From: Astrobacterium formosum
GTDB taxonomy: Bacteria; Pseudomonadota; Alphaproteobacteria; Rhizobiales; Xanthobacteraceae
Direction of reading: 5' to 3'
Length of the DNA stretch: 64,000 nt
Assembly: GCA_030848545.1 (NCBI GenBank)
Contig: JAVDCA010000002.1
Coordinates: 186,001-250,000 of the forward strand
Made by a program: the position numbers and the translations under genes. Numbering within the stretch: position 1 is the first letter of the stretch; every line of letters begins with the position of its first letter. Under the pieces are notes generated by a model. That model had not been told where the DNA came from and made no database searches. It was given only the letters and a program-made list of their open reading frames with translations. Below, one piece after another: positions 21,358-29,877 of this stretch.

Positions 21358-21408
21358 CCTCATCCTGAGGAGCGCTCCACTTGGAGCGCGTCTCGAAGGA
21401 TGTGGCCC
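21358..21408. repeat. palindromic intergenic repeat, family B copy 2
   Basis: About 51 bp in the opposite orientation to copies 1 and 3: starts CCTCATCCTGAGGAGCGCTC and ends TCTCGAAGGATGTGGCC. It ends 2 bp before the start codon of the GIY-YIG gene. Confidence 0.88.
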
Positions 21409-21410
21409 CC

Positions 21411-21746
21411 ATGGGTGCGTGGCTCTATGTCCTGAAATGCTCCGATGGCTCGTACTATACGGGCACGACCCGCGCCAACCTCGAACAGCGCGTCGCGCAA
21501 CATCAGGCCGGCGAGTTCGACGGCTACACCTCGACACGGCGGCCGGTGACGCTGGTCTTCTCGGAGAGCTTCGAGCAGATCACCGATGCCATTGCGGCCG
21601 AACGGCAGATCAAAGGCTGGTCACGCGCGAAGAAGGAGGCGCTGATCGCAGGCGACTTTGCCAGAGTTCAGGCAGCCGCGCGAAGGCGGCAGGCGTTCGG
21701 GCCACATCCTTCGAGACGCGCCCCTTCGGGGCGCTCCTCAGGATGA
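21411..21746 (+). CDS. GIY-YIG nuclease superfamily protein (UvrC N-terminal-like, YhbQ type)
   Basis: About 111 residues. The GIY-YIG core is visible as WLYVLKCSDGSYYTGTT at the N-terminus, followed by an Arg in LEQRVAQHQ and a Glu-bearing helix AIAAERQIKGWSRAKKEALI typical of the URI/YhbQ small family. It is a candidate DNA endonuclease. ATG 21411 gives the family N-terminus. The C-terminal about 15 residues (from FGPHPSRRAPSG) are translated family B repeat, so the ancestral protein probably ended near residue 95. Repeat copies abut both ends of the gene, in inverted orientation. Confidence 0.85.
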   Translation: MGAWLYVLKCSDGSYYTGTTRANLEQRVAQHQAGEFDGYTSTRRPVTLVFSESFEQITDAIAAERQIKGWSRAKKEALIAGDFARVQAAARRRQAFGPHPSRRAPSGRSSG

Positions 21747-21748
21747 GG
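21700..21748. repeat. palindromic intergenic repeat, family B copy 3
   Basis: About 49 bp starting GGCCACATCCTTCGAGACGC and ending CTCAGGATGAGGGG. It overlaps the 3' end of the GIY-YIG reading frame and its G-rich end supplies the apparent ribosome binding site of the following membrane-protein gene. Confidence 0.88.
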
Positions 21749-21762
21749 GGGAAGATGCGAAC

Positions 21763-22347
21763 ATGCTCCGCCGCCTGACGCGCCCCTTCTGGATTCTCCT
21801 CGCCCTCGTCTTCCTGTTCGAGGCGTGGTTGTGGGGGCATCTCGCCCCGCTCGTCGCCTGGATCGTCGACCGGCTCGCCTGGCGCGAGCTCAAGGCGCGC
21901 GTCGCGGCGGCGATCGAGCACCTTTCGCCCTACCCGACCCTGCTGGTGTTCCTCGTTCCTGTCGTCCTGCTGCTGCCGCTCAAATTCCTCGGTCTGTGGA
22001 TGCTGGCGCACGGCTCGTGGGCGGGCGCCATGGCGACGCTCGCACTCGCCAAGGTGGCCGGCATGGGGGTGACGGCGTTCATCTTCGACGTCACCCGGCC
22101 GAAGCTGATGCAGCTGGCCTGGTTCGCGCGTTTCTACGCCCTGGTGATGCGCGGGCTTGCCTGGGCACACGCCCTGGTCGATCCCGTCAAGGCCGAGATC
22201 AAGGCGTGGATCGCCGAGCACGTCGCGCCGCTGCGGCAACGCCTGCGCAAGCTGTTCTGGATGACGAAGCCCGGCCGCGCCGGCCGCTTCTTCCGCCACC
22301 TCGCCCGGCTGCGCCGCCGCATGCGGCGGCGCGAGCAGGCGGCGTGA
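21763..22347 (+). CDS. hypothetical inner-membrane protein
   Basis: 194 residues, not assigned to a named family. Two to three hydrophobic helices are seen (FWILLALVFLFEAWLWGHLA near the N-terminus, TLLVFLVPVVLLLPLKFLGL around 65-85, and MATLALAKVAGMGVTAFIFD) followed by an amphipathic region and a very Arg-rich C-terminus (RLRRRMRRREQ). Homologues in Rhizobiales are usually annotated as conserved membrane proteins. ATG 21763 has GAGGGGGAAG upstream, part of which derives from the preceding repeat. Convergent with the DUF4337 gene 13 bp downstream. Function unknown. Confidence 0.7.
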   Translation: MLRRLTRPFWILLALVFLFEAWLWGHLAPLVAWIVDRLAWRELKARVAAAIEHLSPYPTLLVFLVPVVLLLPLKFLGLWMLAHGSWAGAMATLALAKVAGMGVTAFIFDVTRPKLMQLAWFARFYALVMRGLAWAHALVDPVKAEIKAWIAEHVAPLRQRLRKLFWMTKPGRAGRFFRHLARLRRRMRRREQAA

Positions 22348-22360
22348 CGGCGCCGCACCT

Positions 22361-22954
22361 TCAGAACAAATGCACGGCGTGCGGGGCGAATAGCGCGATG
22401 CCCATGAAGCCGAGGCCGGCGATCGCGAGGCCGCCGGCCACGAAGGCGAGCACCATCATGCCGGTGATCACCGCCGCCGAGCACAGCACGATGCCGATCT
22501 GGAACGCGGCCGAGGCGACCTCGTAGTGGTGGTAGCGCGCCATGGACGTGTCGCGCTGTTCCTCGGCATGTTTGGCGCGGGCGGCGAGCTGCTTTCGACC
22601 TTCGCCGGTCTCCGGCTCGTCGTTGTAGCGAGCCGCTGTCTTCTGCCAGGCGTCGATCTGCTTGGCCATGGCGGCCTTGATGGCGGCGTCGGCGATGGCG
22701 TCCGAATCGATCTTGCGGGTGTCGGCTGCGGTCTGCAGCGTCGTCATCCGGATGGTCTTGGCCTGGAAGAAGGCCCACAGGTTCGAGGCCTCGACGTTGT
22801 AGCTGATGCCGGCGGTCTGGGCGCTCTTTCCCAACGTCTCCGAGAACGCCAGGAACAGGGCGATGACCGCGATCAGGAGCGCGATCTGCTTGTTGTGGCC
22901 GGCGGCATGCTGGGAATGCTCCGCATGCTCCATCTTCTCGTGAACTCCACCCAT
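22361..22954 (-). CDS. DUF4337-like membrane protein
   Basis: 197 residues. A His-rich N-terminus (MGGVHEKMEHAEHSQHAAGH) is followed by a helix NKQIALLIAVIALFLAFSE, a long soluble alpha-helical section containing NLWAFFQAKTIRMTTLQTAA, and two C-terminal hydrophobic helices (FQIGIVLCSAAVITGMMVLA and the last about 25 residues). This layout matches DUF4337 proteins as I recall them; their function is unknown. ATG 22954 begins the family-like N-terminus. The gene is monocistronic as far as can be seen, with xerC ending about 115 bp upstream. Confidence 0.8.
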   Translation of the reverse strand: MGGVHEKMEHAEHSQHAAGHNKQIALLIAVIALFLAFSETLGKSAQTAGISYNVEASNLWAFFQAKTIRMTTLQTAADTRKIDSDAIADAAIKAAMAKQIDAWQKTAARYNDEPETGEGRKQLAARAKHAEEQRDTSMARYHHYEVASAAFQIGIVLCSAAVITGMMVLAFVAGGLAIAGLGFMGIALFAPHAVHLF

Positions 22955-23069
22955 GTCGTCCCCCGGAACGAAAGCGATTCGCGCGCGACGTTGAGCCGGG
23001 CCGCGCTCGCGCGCAAGCGCCGGCCGCGAGCCCGTACACAGCCGCAAGACGTGTCGATATGATGACGGA

Positions 23070-24032
23070 TCAAGCCCGCGGGTGAGCGGCCCGGTAGGCG
23101 GTGAGGAGCTGCTCGGTGTCGACCGCCGTGTAGATTTGAGTCGTCGACAGGGAGGCGTGGCCCAGAAGCTCCTGGATGGCACGCAGGTCGCCACCGCGGG
23201 CCAGCAGATGGGTCGCGAAGGAGTGGCGAAGCGCATGGGGTGTCGCCGTCTCGGCGAGGCCGAGGATGCCGCGCATGCGCTCCATGACGAGCTGGATGAT
23301 GCGCGGCGACAGGGGGCCGCCCTTGGCGCCCACGAACAGCGGCCCGTCGACCGGCAAATCATAGGGGCATGCCGCGACGTAATCGGCGATGAGTTCGAGC
23401 ACTTGCGGCAGGACCGGCACCATGCGGGTCTTGCGCCCTTTGCCGATGACAGTGAGGGCATCGCCCTTGCCGGGCGCCGGCACCTCGCCACGCTTCAAGC
23501 CCAGCGCCTCGGAGATACGCAGGCCCGAGCCGTACAGGAGCGCCAGCACGGCGGAGTCGCGCGCGATCACCCACGGCTCGCGCTCCTCGCCGGCGCGCAG
23601 GTCGACGTCGGGCAGGCGCTTGGCCGCAGCGATGCCGAGCGGCTTGGGCAGGGTCTTGGCGACCTTCGGGGTGCGCACGGCCGCGAGCGCCCCGACCTTG
23701 CCCTTGCCCTCCCGTTCGAGGAAGCGCGCGAAGGAGCGGGTGCCGGCCAGGATGCGCATGAGCGAACGGCTGCCGATCCCGCCGGCGCGGCGCGCCGCCA
23801 TGAAGGCGCGTACGTCCGCGGGCGCGAGGCCGGCGAGGCTCTTGAGGCTCACGCGGCGGCCGAGATGTTCGCACAGGAAAGCCAGGAACTGGTGGACGTC
23901 GCGGCTGTAGGCCTCCAGAGTCTTGTCCGACATGCGCCGCTCGGCGCCCAGATGGGCGAGCCAGCGCACCATCTCCGCCACCACCTCGGGAGCCGCGAAG
24001 GGAAGGTCGGGCTGTTCTTTCTTCTTTGCCAC
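23070..24032 (-). CDS. xerC: tyrosine recombinase XerC
   Basis: 320-residue site-specific recombinase resolving chromosome dimers at dif together with XerD. N-terminal SAM-like core-binding domain ([16 protein letters not shown]) and catalytic domain with Arg in [11 protein letters not shown], Lys in [25 protein letters not shown] (His and Arg), [16 protein letters not shown] (His and nucleophilic Tyr). All catalytic residues are present. Position next to priA is the usual chromosomal arrangement in this group, so it is a housekeeping gene rather than an integrase of a mobile element. Confidence 0.94.
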   Translation of the reverse strand: MAKKKEQPDLPFAAPEVVAEMVRWLAHLGAERRMSDKTLEAYSRDVHQFLAFLCEHLGRRVSLKSLAGLAPADVRAFMAARRAGGIGSRSLMRILAGTRSFARFLEREGKGKVGALAAVRTPKVAKTLPKPLGIAAAKRLPDVDLRAGEEREPWVIARDSAVLALLYGSGLRISEALGLKRGEVPAPGKGDALTVIGKGRKTRMVPVLPQVLELIADYVAACPYDLPVDGPLFVGAKGGPLSPRIIQLVMERMRGILGLAETATPHALRHSFATHLLARGGDLRAIQELLGHASLSTTQIYTAVDTEQLLTAYRAAHPRA

Positions 24033-24052
24033 GCTTCGCTCGCTCCTCTCCC

Positions 24053-24169
24053 CACCTCACGCTGAGGAGGGTGCTCTTCGCGCCCGTCCCGAAGGGCGAG
24101 GTGGCCCCCGCCTCGGCCGCCCTCGTCCTTCGAGACGCGCCCCAAGAGGGGCGCTCCTCAGGATGAGGG
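24053..24169. repeat. palindromic intergenic repeat, family B, two units (copy 4)
   Basis: Two head-to-head family B units: a degenerate one (24053-24105, starting CACCTCACGCTGAGGAGG) and a better one (24121-24169, CCTTCGAGACGCGCC to CTCAGGATGAGGG). They lie in the divergent gap between xerC and priA. Confidence 0.82.
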
Positions 24170-24286
24170 CGGGAATGGCGTGGTCGGCTGCGGTGTTAGC
24201 AACCCTTTCCCCACCCCGCTTGACACCCCGGCTATAATCACCCTGGTTCGTTCACCTTCCGTTAACCGCAGATTCGTCCACAAGCC

Positions 24287-26461
24287 ATGGTTAAGCGCAT
24301 CGTCGACGTACTCGTTCCGGTCGCGCTCGACCAGACCTATTCCTATCGGGTTCCCGCTGAGCTCGATCTCGCTCCCGGTGACGTGGTGGTGGTGCCCTTG
24401 GGGGCCCGCGATTGCCACGGGGTCGTGTGGGCCGAAAATCCCAATCCCAATCCGCGCCTCGACAACCGCATGAAAGAGATCGCCGGCAAGGTGGACGTAC
24501 CACCGTTCCGGCCGGAGCTGCGCGCATTCGTCGACTGGATGTCGACCTACACGCTCATTCCCCGCGGCGTGGTGCTGCGCATGACGTTGCGCATGGGCGA
24601 GCATCTCGGCCCCGAACGCCTGCGCCTCGGCGTCCGCCTCGTCGGGGAGGCGCCCGGACGCGTGACGCCGGCGAGGGCGCGTGTTTTACGGCTTCTCGCC
24701 GACGGCATGTTGCGCCCCAAGGGCGAGGCCGCCGAGGAGGCCGGCGTGTCGCCGGGCGTCATCGACGGCCTCGTCGACGAGGGCACCCTGGAGGTGTTGC
24801 CGCTGCCGGCACAGCCGGTGGCGCGCGAGCCCGACCCCGATTACGCCGTGCCGGACTTCATGCCGGCGCAAGCGGACGCCGCGGCGGCGCTGCGCGAGAC
24901 GGTCGCCACGGGCGGCTTTTCGACGACGCTGGTCGACGGCGTCACCGGCTCGGGCAAGACGGAAGTCTATTTCGAGGCGGTGGCGGAAACCATGCGGCGC
25001 GGCGGCCAAGCCCTGATCCTGATGCCGGAGATCGCGCTCACTGGCGCATTTCTCGAGCGTTTCGCGTCCCGCTTCGGCGTCAAGCCGGCCGAATGGCACT
25101 CGGAGATCACGCCGCGCAAGCGCCAGCGCACCTGGAGCGCGGTCGCGAAAGGCGAGGTCCGCGTCGTCGTCGGCGCCCGTTCGGCTTTGTTCCTGCCGTA
25201 CGCAGACCTGAAACTCATCATCGTCGACGAGGAGCACGACGCCGCCTACAAGCAGGAGGACGCCGGCCGCTATCATGCCCGCGACATGGCGGTGGTACGC
25301 GCCCGCGCGGCGCAGATCCCAGTCGTGCTCGCCTCGGCGACGCCGTCGGTGGAAACGGAAGTCAATGCGCGCCGCGGCCGCTATCGAAGGCTCGCTTTGC
25401 CGGAACGCTTCGGCGGCCAGGCGATGCCGTTGATCGAACCCATCGACCTGACCCGCGAGGGCCCGCCGCCCGGCCGCTTCATCGCGCCGCGCCTCGCCGG
25501 TGAGGTCAGGAACGCGCTGGAGCGCGGCGAGCAGGCATTGCTGTTCCTCAATCGCCGCGGCTATGCGCCGCTCACACTGTGCCGCGCCTGCGGGCACCGC
25601 TTCGCCTGCCCCAACTGCGACGCCTGGCTGGTCGACCACCGTTTTCGACGAAAGCTCGTGTGTCACCATTGCGGCTTCGCCATGCCGGCGCCGCCCGCCT
25701 GTCCGAAATGCGGCGCGGCCGACAGCTATGTGGCCTGCGGACCGGGCGTGGAACGGGTCGGCGAAGAGGTCGCGCAGCTCTTTCCCGACGCCCGAACCAT
25801 GGTGTTGTCGTCCGATCTCATCGCCTCGATCGAGCGCATGCGCGAGGAATTGAAGGAGGTCGCCGAAGGCCGAGTCGACATCGTGATCGGTACCCAGCTG
25901 GTCGCCAAGGGCCACCATTTCCCCAAGCTCAACCTGGTCGGCATCGTCGACGCCGATCTCGGGCTGGCCAATGGCGACCCGCGCGCCGCCGAACGCACCT
26001 TCCAGCTCCTCTACCAGGTGTCCGGCCGCGCCGGGCGCGAGGCCGGCCAGGGTGTCGGCTTCCTGCAGACCCACCAGCCCAACCATCCGGTCATGCGGGC
26101 GCTGATCGCCTGCGATCGCGAAGCCTTCTATGCGAGCGAGATCGATGCCCGTGAACGCACAGGCTATCCGCCATTCGGGCGGCTGGCGAGCCTCGTGGTT
26201 TCGGCCGGCGACCGCCACGCCGCCGAGGCCCATGCCAGAAAGCTTTCGGCCTGCGCCCCCCATGACGACGCCGTACGCCTGCTCGGCCCCGCCGAGGCGC
26301 CGCTCGCCTTGGTGCGCGGCCGCTACCGCTATCGCCTGCTGGCGAAGTCGGCGCGGGGCTACGACCTGTCGGCTTACATGCGCGACTGGCTCGCCGGCGC
26401 GCCGAAGACGAAGGGCGACTTGAAGCTTGAAGTCGACATCGACCCGGTGAGTTTTTTGTAG
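24287..26461 (+). CDS. priA: primosomal protein N' (replication restart helicase PriA)
   Basis: 724-residue 3'-5' DNA helicase that recognises stalled forks and reloads the replisome. N-terminal DNA-binding domain (VDVLVPVALDQTYSYRVPAE), Walker A GVTGSGKTEVY, DEEH box IIVDEEHDAAYKQED, two interleaved zinc sites (CRACGHRFACPNCDAW, CHHCGF, CPKCGA: four Cys pairs), helicase motifs SATPSVET, GTQLVAKGHHFPKL and QVSGRAGRE. Length matches alphaproteobacterial PriA. ATG 24287 gives the standard start MVKRIVDVLVPVALD. Confidence 0.96.
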   Translation: MVKRIVDVLVPVALDQTYSYRVPAELDLAPGDVVVVPLGARDCHGVVWAENPNPNPRLDNRMKEIAGKVDVPPFRPELRAFVDWMSTYTLIPRGVVLRMTLRMGEHLGPERLRLGVRLVGEAPGRVTPARARVLRLLADGMLRPKGEAAEEAGVSPGVIDGLVDEGTLEVLPLPAQPVAREPDPDYAVPDFMPAQADAAAALRETVATGGFSTTLVDGVTGSGKTEVYFEAVAETMRRGGQALILMPEIALTGAFLERFASRFGVKPAEWHSEITPRKRQRTWSAVAKGEVRVVVGARSALFLPYADLKLIIVDEEHDAAYKQEDAGRYHARDMAVVRARAAQIPVVLASATPSVETEVNARRGRYRRLALPERFGGQAMPLIEPIDLTREGPPPGRFIAPRLAGEVRNALERGEQALLFLNRRGYAPLTLCRACGHRFACPNCDAWLVDHRFRRKLVCHHCGFAMPAPPACPKCGAADSYVACGPGVERVGEEVAQLFPDARTMVLSSDLIASIERMREELKEVAEGRVDIVIGTQLVAKGHHFPKLNLVGIVDADLGLANGDPRAAERTFQLLYQVSGRAGREAGQGVGFLQTHQPNHPVMRALIACDREAFYASEIDARERTGYPPFGRLASLVVSAGDRHAAEAHARKLSACAPHDDAVRLLGPAEAPLALVRGRYRYRLLAKSARGYDLSAYMRDWLAGAPKTKGDLKLEVDIDPVSFL

Positions 26462-26478
26462 GTGCCTGTTGCTTCACC

Positions 26479-26570
26479 CGTCATGGCCGGGCTTGTCCCG
26501 GCCATCCACGTCTCTCCGGTTCCGGCCGCCAGCAAGGCGTGGATGCCCGGCACAAGGCCGGGCATGACGA
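26479..26570. repeat. palindromic intergenic repeat, family A copy 3
   Basis: About 92 bp, CGTCATGGCCGGGCTTGTCC at one end and its inverted counterpart GGCCGGGCATGACG at the other. It fills the convergent gap between priA and a TauE/SafE gene and may serve as a bidirectional transcription stop. Confidence 0.9.
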
Positions 26571-26588
26571 AGGGGAGATGGGCGGGCA

Positions 26589-27347
26589 TCAAAACCCCAA
26601 TCCCTGCCGCACCATGTTGGCGCCGGTGATCAGCACGACGCCCAGCACCAGTTTGCGAAACAGTTCGGGATCGGTCTTTTCGCGGATACGGCGGCCGATG
26701 CGCATGCCGGCGAAGACCGGGATCATGGCCAGCGTCGACAGGACGAGCTCGTGTGCGCCCGCGACCTTCTGGGTCACGCCGGCCACGAGCAGGCAGGCAG
26801 CCGCGACGGTGTAAAGCACCGAGATGCATTTGACGAACGCGTCGCGCGGCAGTTTGAGACTGATCACGTAGATGGCGAGGATCGGCCCGAACAGGGTCGA
26901 CATGCCGCCGATGATGCCCGACGCGAGGCCGACCGGCGCCGCCAGCCAGCGTTCGGCCGACGGCGTTATGGCGATGCGCGGATTGAGGAGCGCATTGAGC
27001 GACGCCGCCACGGCGAACAACCCGACCACCAGCAGCAGGATCTTCTGGTCCAGCCGCGCCAACAGGGCGGTGCCGATGAACGTGCCGGCGATCATGCACA
27101 CGATCAGCACGGCGAAGCGGCGCAGCAGCACGAGCGTGCCTTCGCCCTCGATGGCCTGGACCAGATTGCTCAAGAGGATCGGCACCAGGAGGAGGGCGAC
27201 CGCCGTCGGCACGTCCACCACCAGGGTCAGGAGCGGCAACCCGACCATGGGCAACCCGATGGATATGACGCCCTTGACGACGCCACCTGCCAGGAACGCC
27301 GCCGTGCAGGCGAGGATGATGGGCCAGGAAGCGAAAACTTGGTCCAT
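26589..27347 (-). CDS. TauE/SafE family anion permease
   Basis: 252-residue inner-membrane protein of the TauE/SafE (TSUP) family, which exports sulfite, sulfoacetate or related anions. About seven to eight hydrophobic helices and the two family repeats: AAFLAGGVVKGVISIGLPMV near the N-terminus and VGLASGIIGGMSTLFGPILA in the second half. ATG 27347 is used because the longer frame upstream is Arg/Lys-rich and unlike the family. A second TSUP protein is encoded at 28832-29593, with a thioredoxin/CcdA pair between. Substrate not determinable. Confidence 0.87.
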   Translation of the reverse strand: MDQVFASWPIILACTAAFLAGGVVKGVISIGLPMVGLPLLTLVVDVPTAVALLLVPILLSNLVQAIEGEGTLVLLRRFAVLIVCMIAGTFIGTALLARLDQKILLLVVGLFAVAASLNALLNPRIAITPSAERWLAAPVGLASGIIGGMSTLFGPILAIYVISLKLPRDAFVKCISVLYTVAAACLLVAGVTQKVAGAHELVLSTLAMIPVFAGMRIGRRIREKTDPELFRKLVLGVVLITGANMVRQGLGF

Positions 27348-27671
27348 GGGAGAAGAGTTGCCGCTGGGACAGGAGGAGATGACCTTAGCCGACCGCGTGC
27401 GGCGACAGAAGGCACCGGCCGTTCTCTTTACGGCGCGCCGGTTTTTCACCGGAGCAAAGAAGCGGGTTGGCCCGCGCGCAGATCGCAGGTCGATCGCGAG
27501 GCCCAAGCCCTTTTTCTTCGTCGGCCCCCCGCGATTGTTACACCGAAAGCGCGGTGGCTTGATCAAACAATGTTCGCCGTGGCGTGAACGAAGGTGATTG
27601 GACGCCGCGACGCTGCCCCGTCATGTCTTGGCGCACCCCCGCCGTCGTCCCGCCCCTGAAGGAGCGCCCTC
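27348..27671. other. 324-bp divergent intergenic region
   Basis: Region between the leftward TauE/SafE gene and the rightward thioredoxin gene; both promoters should be here. A small hairpin (GCGCCGGTTTTTCACCGG, about 27432-27451) and a more AT-rich stretch near 27530-27575 are visible. No repeat family member or further gene is seen. Confidence 0.45.
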
Positions 27672-28067
27672 ATGCATCGTCGTCACGTCCTGTCGCTGTT
27701 CGCCGCCGCCGTGGTCATCGCGACGATGGCCACGGCCGCCGTTGCGGCCGAGTTTTCCGCCTATTCGCCGGCGAGCTTCGATGCCGCCGTGAAGTCCGGC
27801 GCGCCGGTCATCGTCCATGTCCATGCCGACTGGTGCCCGACCTGTCGTGCCCAGGCTCCGACCCTGCAGGCCATGGCCGGTGAATCCGCCTATGCGAAGG
27901 CCCGGTTCATCCGCGTCAACTTCGACAAGGACAAGGACTTCCTCACCGGCCACAAGATCAGCCAGCAGTCGACCGTGCTGGTGTTCAAAGGGGGCAAGGA
28001 GGCAGCGCGCTTCACCGGCATCACCGATGCCGGGCAATTGCGCGGCCGCGTCCAGGCGGCACTGTGA
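27672..28067 (+). CDS. periplasmic thioredoxin-like protein
   Basis: 131 residues with a Sec-type signal peptide (MHRRHVLSLFAAAVVIATMA, probable cleavage after AVAA) and a thioredoxin fold bearing the active site WCPTC in HVHADWCPTCRAQAP. The cis-Pro region appears as QQSTVLVFKGGKE, with Thr-Val-Leu where thioredoxins usually have a cis-proline, which is unusual. It would reduce or transfer disulfides in the periplasm. The downstream gene encodes a CcdA-type membrane electron carrier 32 bp later, the natural source of reducing equivalents, so the two form a minimal DsbD-like system. Confidence 0.88.
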   Translation: MHRRHVLSLFAAAVVIATMATAAVAAEFSAYSPASFDAAVKSGAPVIVHVHADWCPTCRAQAPTLQAMAGESAYAKARFIRVNFDKDKDFLTGHKISQQSTVLVFKGGKEAARFTGITDAGQLRGRVQAAL

Positions 28068-28099
28068 CGCCGTCGGCCGGACCGGGAGCCTGATCCGCC

Positions 28100-28816
28100 A
28101 TGACCGCGTTGGCGTTGGCCTATGTGGCCGGGCTCCTGACCACGCTCAATCCCTGCGTACTGCCGATGCTGCCGCTGGTTATCGCCGGCACGCTCACCGG
28201 TGGCCGCGCCGGTCCGCTCGCTTTCGCCGCCGGAATGACCGCGTCCTTCGCGACGGTCGGACTGGCGGTGGCGACGGTCGGCATCGGGCTCGGCATCACG
28301 CCGCAGCTCCTGCGCCAGGTCGCGGCGGCGATGTTCGTCGCTTTCGGACTGGTGCTGTTGCTGCCGCCCCTGCAGATGCGCCTGTCGCTCGCCATGTCTG
28401 GGCTGGCGACCGGCGCCGATGCCCTTGCGGGGCGCGTTCATGGCGACGGGCTTCTGCGCCCGGCCATCCTCGGGCTCCTCGCCGGCGCCGTGTGGTCGCC
28501 CTGCTCGGGGCCCTCGCTCGGCGCGGCAATCGCGCTCGCCACCGAGGCCGGTGATCTTGCGGCCGCCGCCGTCCGCATGCTGGTGTTCGGCGCCGGCGCC
28601 AGCACGGTGCTGGTCGCCCTTGCCTACGGATCGCGGGCGGCCGTGACGGCGCGTCGCGACGCGCTGATGTCCAGCGCGGCATGGCTCAAGCCGGTCGCCG
28701 GTGTGGTGTTCGTCACCGCCGGGCTGGGCGTGCTCACCGGACTGGACAAGTCGCTGGAAATCGCCGTGCTCGACCGTCTGCCCGACTGGTACATCGCCGC
28801 GACGACGCGGTACTGA
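28100..28816 (+). CDS. CcdA/DsbD-type transmembrane thiol transporter
   Basis: 238-residue inner-membrane protein of the CcdA/DsbD-beta family that carries electrons from cytoplasmic thioredoxin to periplasmic partners. The two conserved cysteines are in LTTLNPCVLPMLPLV (first helix) and AGAVWSPCSGPSLGAAI (fourth helix). About six hydrophobic segments. Probably co-transcribed with the preceding thioredoxin-like gene. Could serve cytochrome c maturation, which would suit the c-type cytochromes of the sox genes at the window end, but this connection is inference. Confidence 0.88.
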   Translation: MTALALAYVAGLLTTLNPCVLPMLPLVIAGTLTGGRAGPLAFAAGMTASFATVGLAVATVGIGLGITPQLLRQVAAAMFVAFGLVLLLPPLQMRLSLAMSGLATGADALAGRVHGDGLLRPAILGLLAGAVWSPCSGPSLGAAIALATEAGDLAAAAVRMLVFGAGASTVLVALAYGSRAAVTARRDALMSSAAWLKPVAGVVFVTAGLGVLTGLDKSLEIAVLDRLPDWYIAATTRY

Positions 28817-28831
28817 GTTCAGCCGCCGATT

Positions 28832-29593
28832 TCAGCCGAACAGACCGGAGGCGCGCACGATCAGCGATATGCCGCTGGCGATCAGGAGGCCATGGAGGAT
28901 ACGCAGGAAAACCTCCCGCGACAGGCGCAGCGTCATGTGATGGCCGATCCAGGTGCCGATCAGCATGGCGGGGGCAAGCGCCACGAGGAGGCCGAGCATG
29001 CGCCAGTCGGAGTAGACGCCGGCGAACGCAAACATGGCGCCGCGGGTCAGGGTCGCGAACGCGATCTGCGCCGTCTGGGTGGCCCGGAAGGCGTCGCGGT
29101 CGGTGAGGCGGCGGCTGAGATACATGGCGTAGATGGGCCCGCCGGAGCCGAACATGCCGCTGAAGACGCCGCCGACCGGACCGGTCAGCCACGCCCAGCG
29201 GCGATCGATGGTCGACGTCGGCGGCGGAGCGAGGAATCCGTACAGCGCATAGGCGATCACGAAGATGCCGAGCGCCAGCATCATGGGCCGCGGCGGCACC
29301 ACCAGCAGAAGCGTGATGCCCAGTGCGGTACCCAGCGCCATCAGGGGCACCAGCACCTTGAGCTCGTCCTTTGCCATCTTGTCGGACAGCCGCAGGCCGT
29401 TGATCAGCGAAGCCACGCAGTCCATCAGCGCCAGCAGCGGCACGATGGTGGCGACCGGCATGACGTGGGCGAGCACCGGCGCCGAGATCAGCGCGGCGCC
29501 GAAGCCCGCAATGCCGAAGATCACATAGGCGACGATGATCGCCGGCGCGGCGACCGCGATGGTCACGAGAGGCGGCAGGATATCGGACCACAT
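28832..29593 (-). CDS. TauE/SafE family anion permease (second copy)
   Basis: 253-residue TSUP permease with repeats VIFGIAGFGAALISAPVLAH and VGGVFSGMFGSGGPIYAMYL, eight or so membrane helices. Family members move sulfite, sulfonates or other small organic anions. It converges on the CcdA gene (15 bp gap) and is only distantly similar to the other TSUP protein at 26589-27347, so the pair is not a recent duplication. Confidence 0.87.
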   Translation of the reverse strand: MWSDILPPLVTIAVAAPAIIVAYVIFGIAGFGAALISAPVLAHVMPVATIVPLLALMDCVASLINGLRLSDKMAKDELKVLVPLMALGTALGITLLLVVPPRPMMLALGIFVIAYALYGFLAPPPTSTIDRRWAWLTGPVGGVFSGMFGSGGPIYAMYLSRRLTDRDAFRATQTAQIAFATLTRGAMFAFAGVYSDWRMLGLLVALAPAMLIGTWIGHHMTLRLSREVFLRILHGLLIASGISLIVRASGLFG

Positions 29594-29710
29594 GGAGGGA
29601 TATTGGGGGTTGGAGGACGCCGGTCAGCCTAGCGGCGGGGGCTGCGACCACAAGAGGGTAAAGGCAAAGCTGTCATGCAAGCGCAGTTGCGTGGCGACGG
29701 CTTAAACAAT

Positions 29711-29860
29711 CCCTCCCCTGAAAGGGGAGGGTCCGCCCGAAGGGCGGGGGTGGGGTCAAGCTGAATCAGTCAAGAACGCCGGCCTTAGCCGTGAGGCCAA
29801 GAGCCCCCACCCGGCGCCTTCGGCGCCACCCTCCCCCGCGCAAGGGCGCGGAGGAGGGAT
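29711..29860. repeat. pair of inverted palindromic repeats, family D
   Basis: Two GC-rich palindromic units facing each other: 29711-29757 (CCCTCCCCTGAAAGGGGAGG followed by CGCCCGAAGGGCGGGGGTGG) and 29810-29860 (CCCCCACCCGGCGCCTTCGG to GCGCGGAGGAGGG). Each can form its own hairpin and the two can pair with each other. The whole gap 29594-29877 lies between leftward glgP and leftward TauE/SafE genes, and no gene is seen in it. Confidence 0.85.
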
Positions 29861-29877
29861 AAGCAAGCGCCGGCCCC

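Noticed and set aside
23070-24032. XerC taken as integrase of an integrated element
   Set aside because: It has housekeeping XerC features and lies beside priA as in related chromosomes; no att repeats or phage genes are seen.
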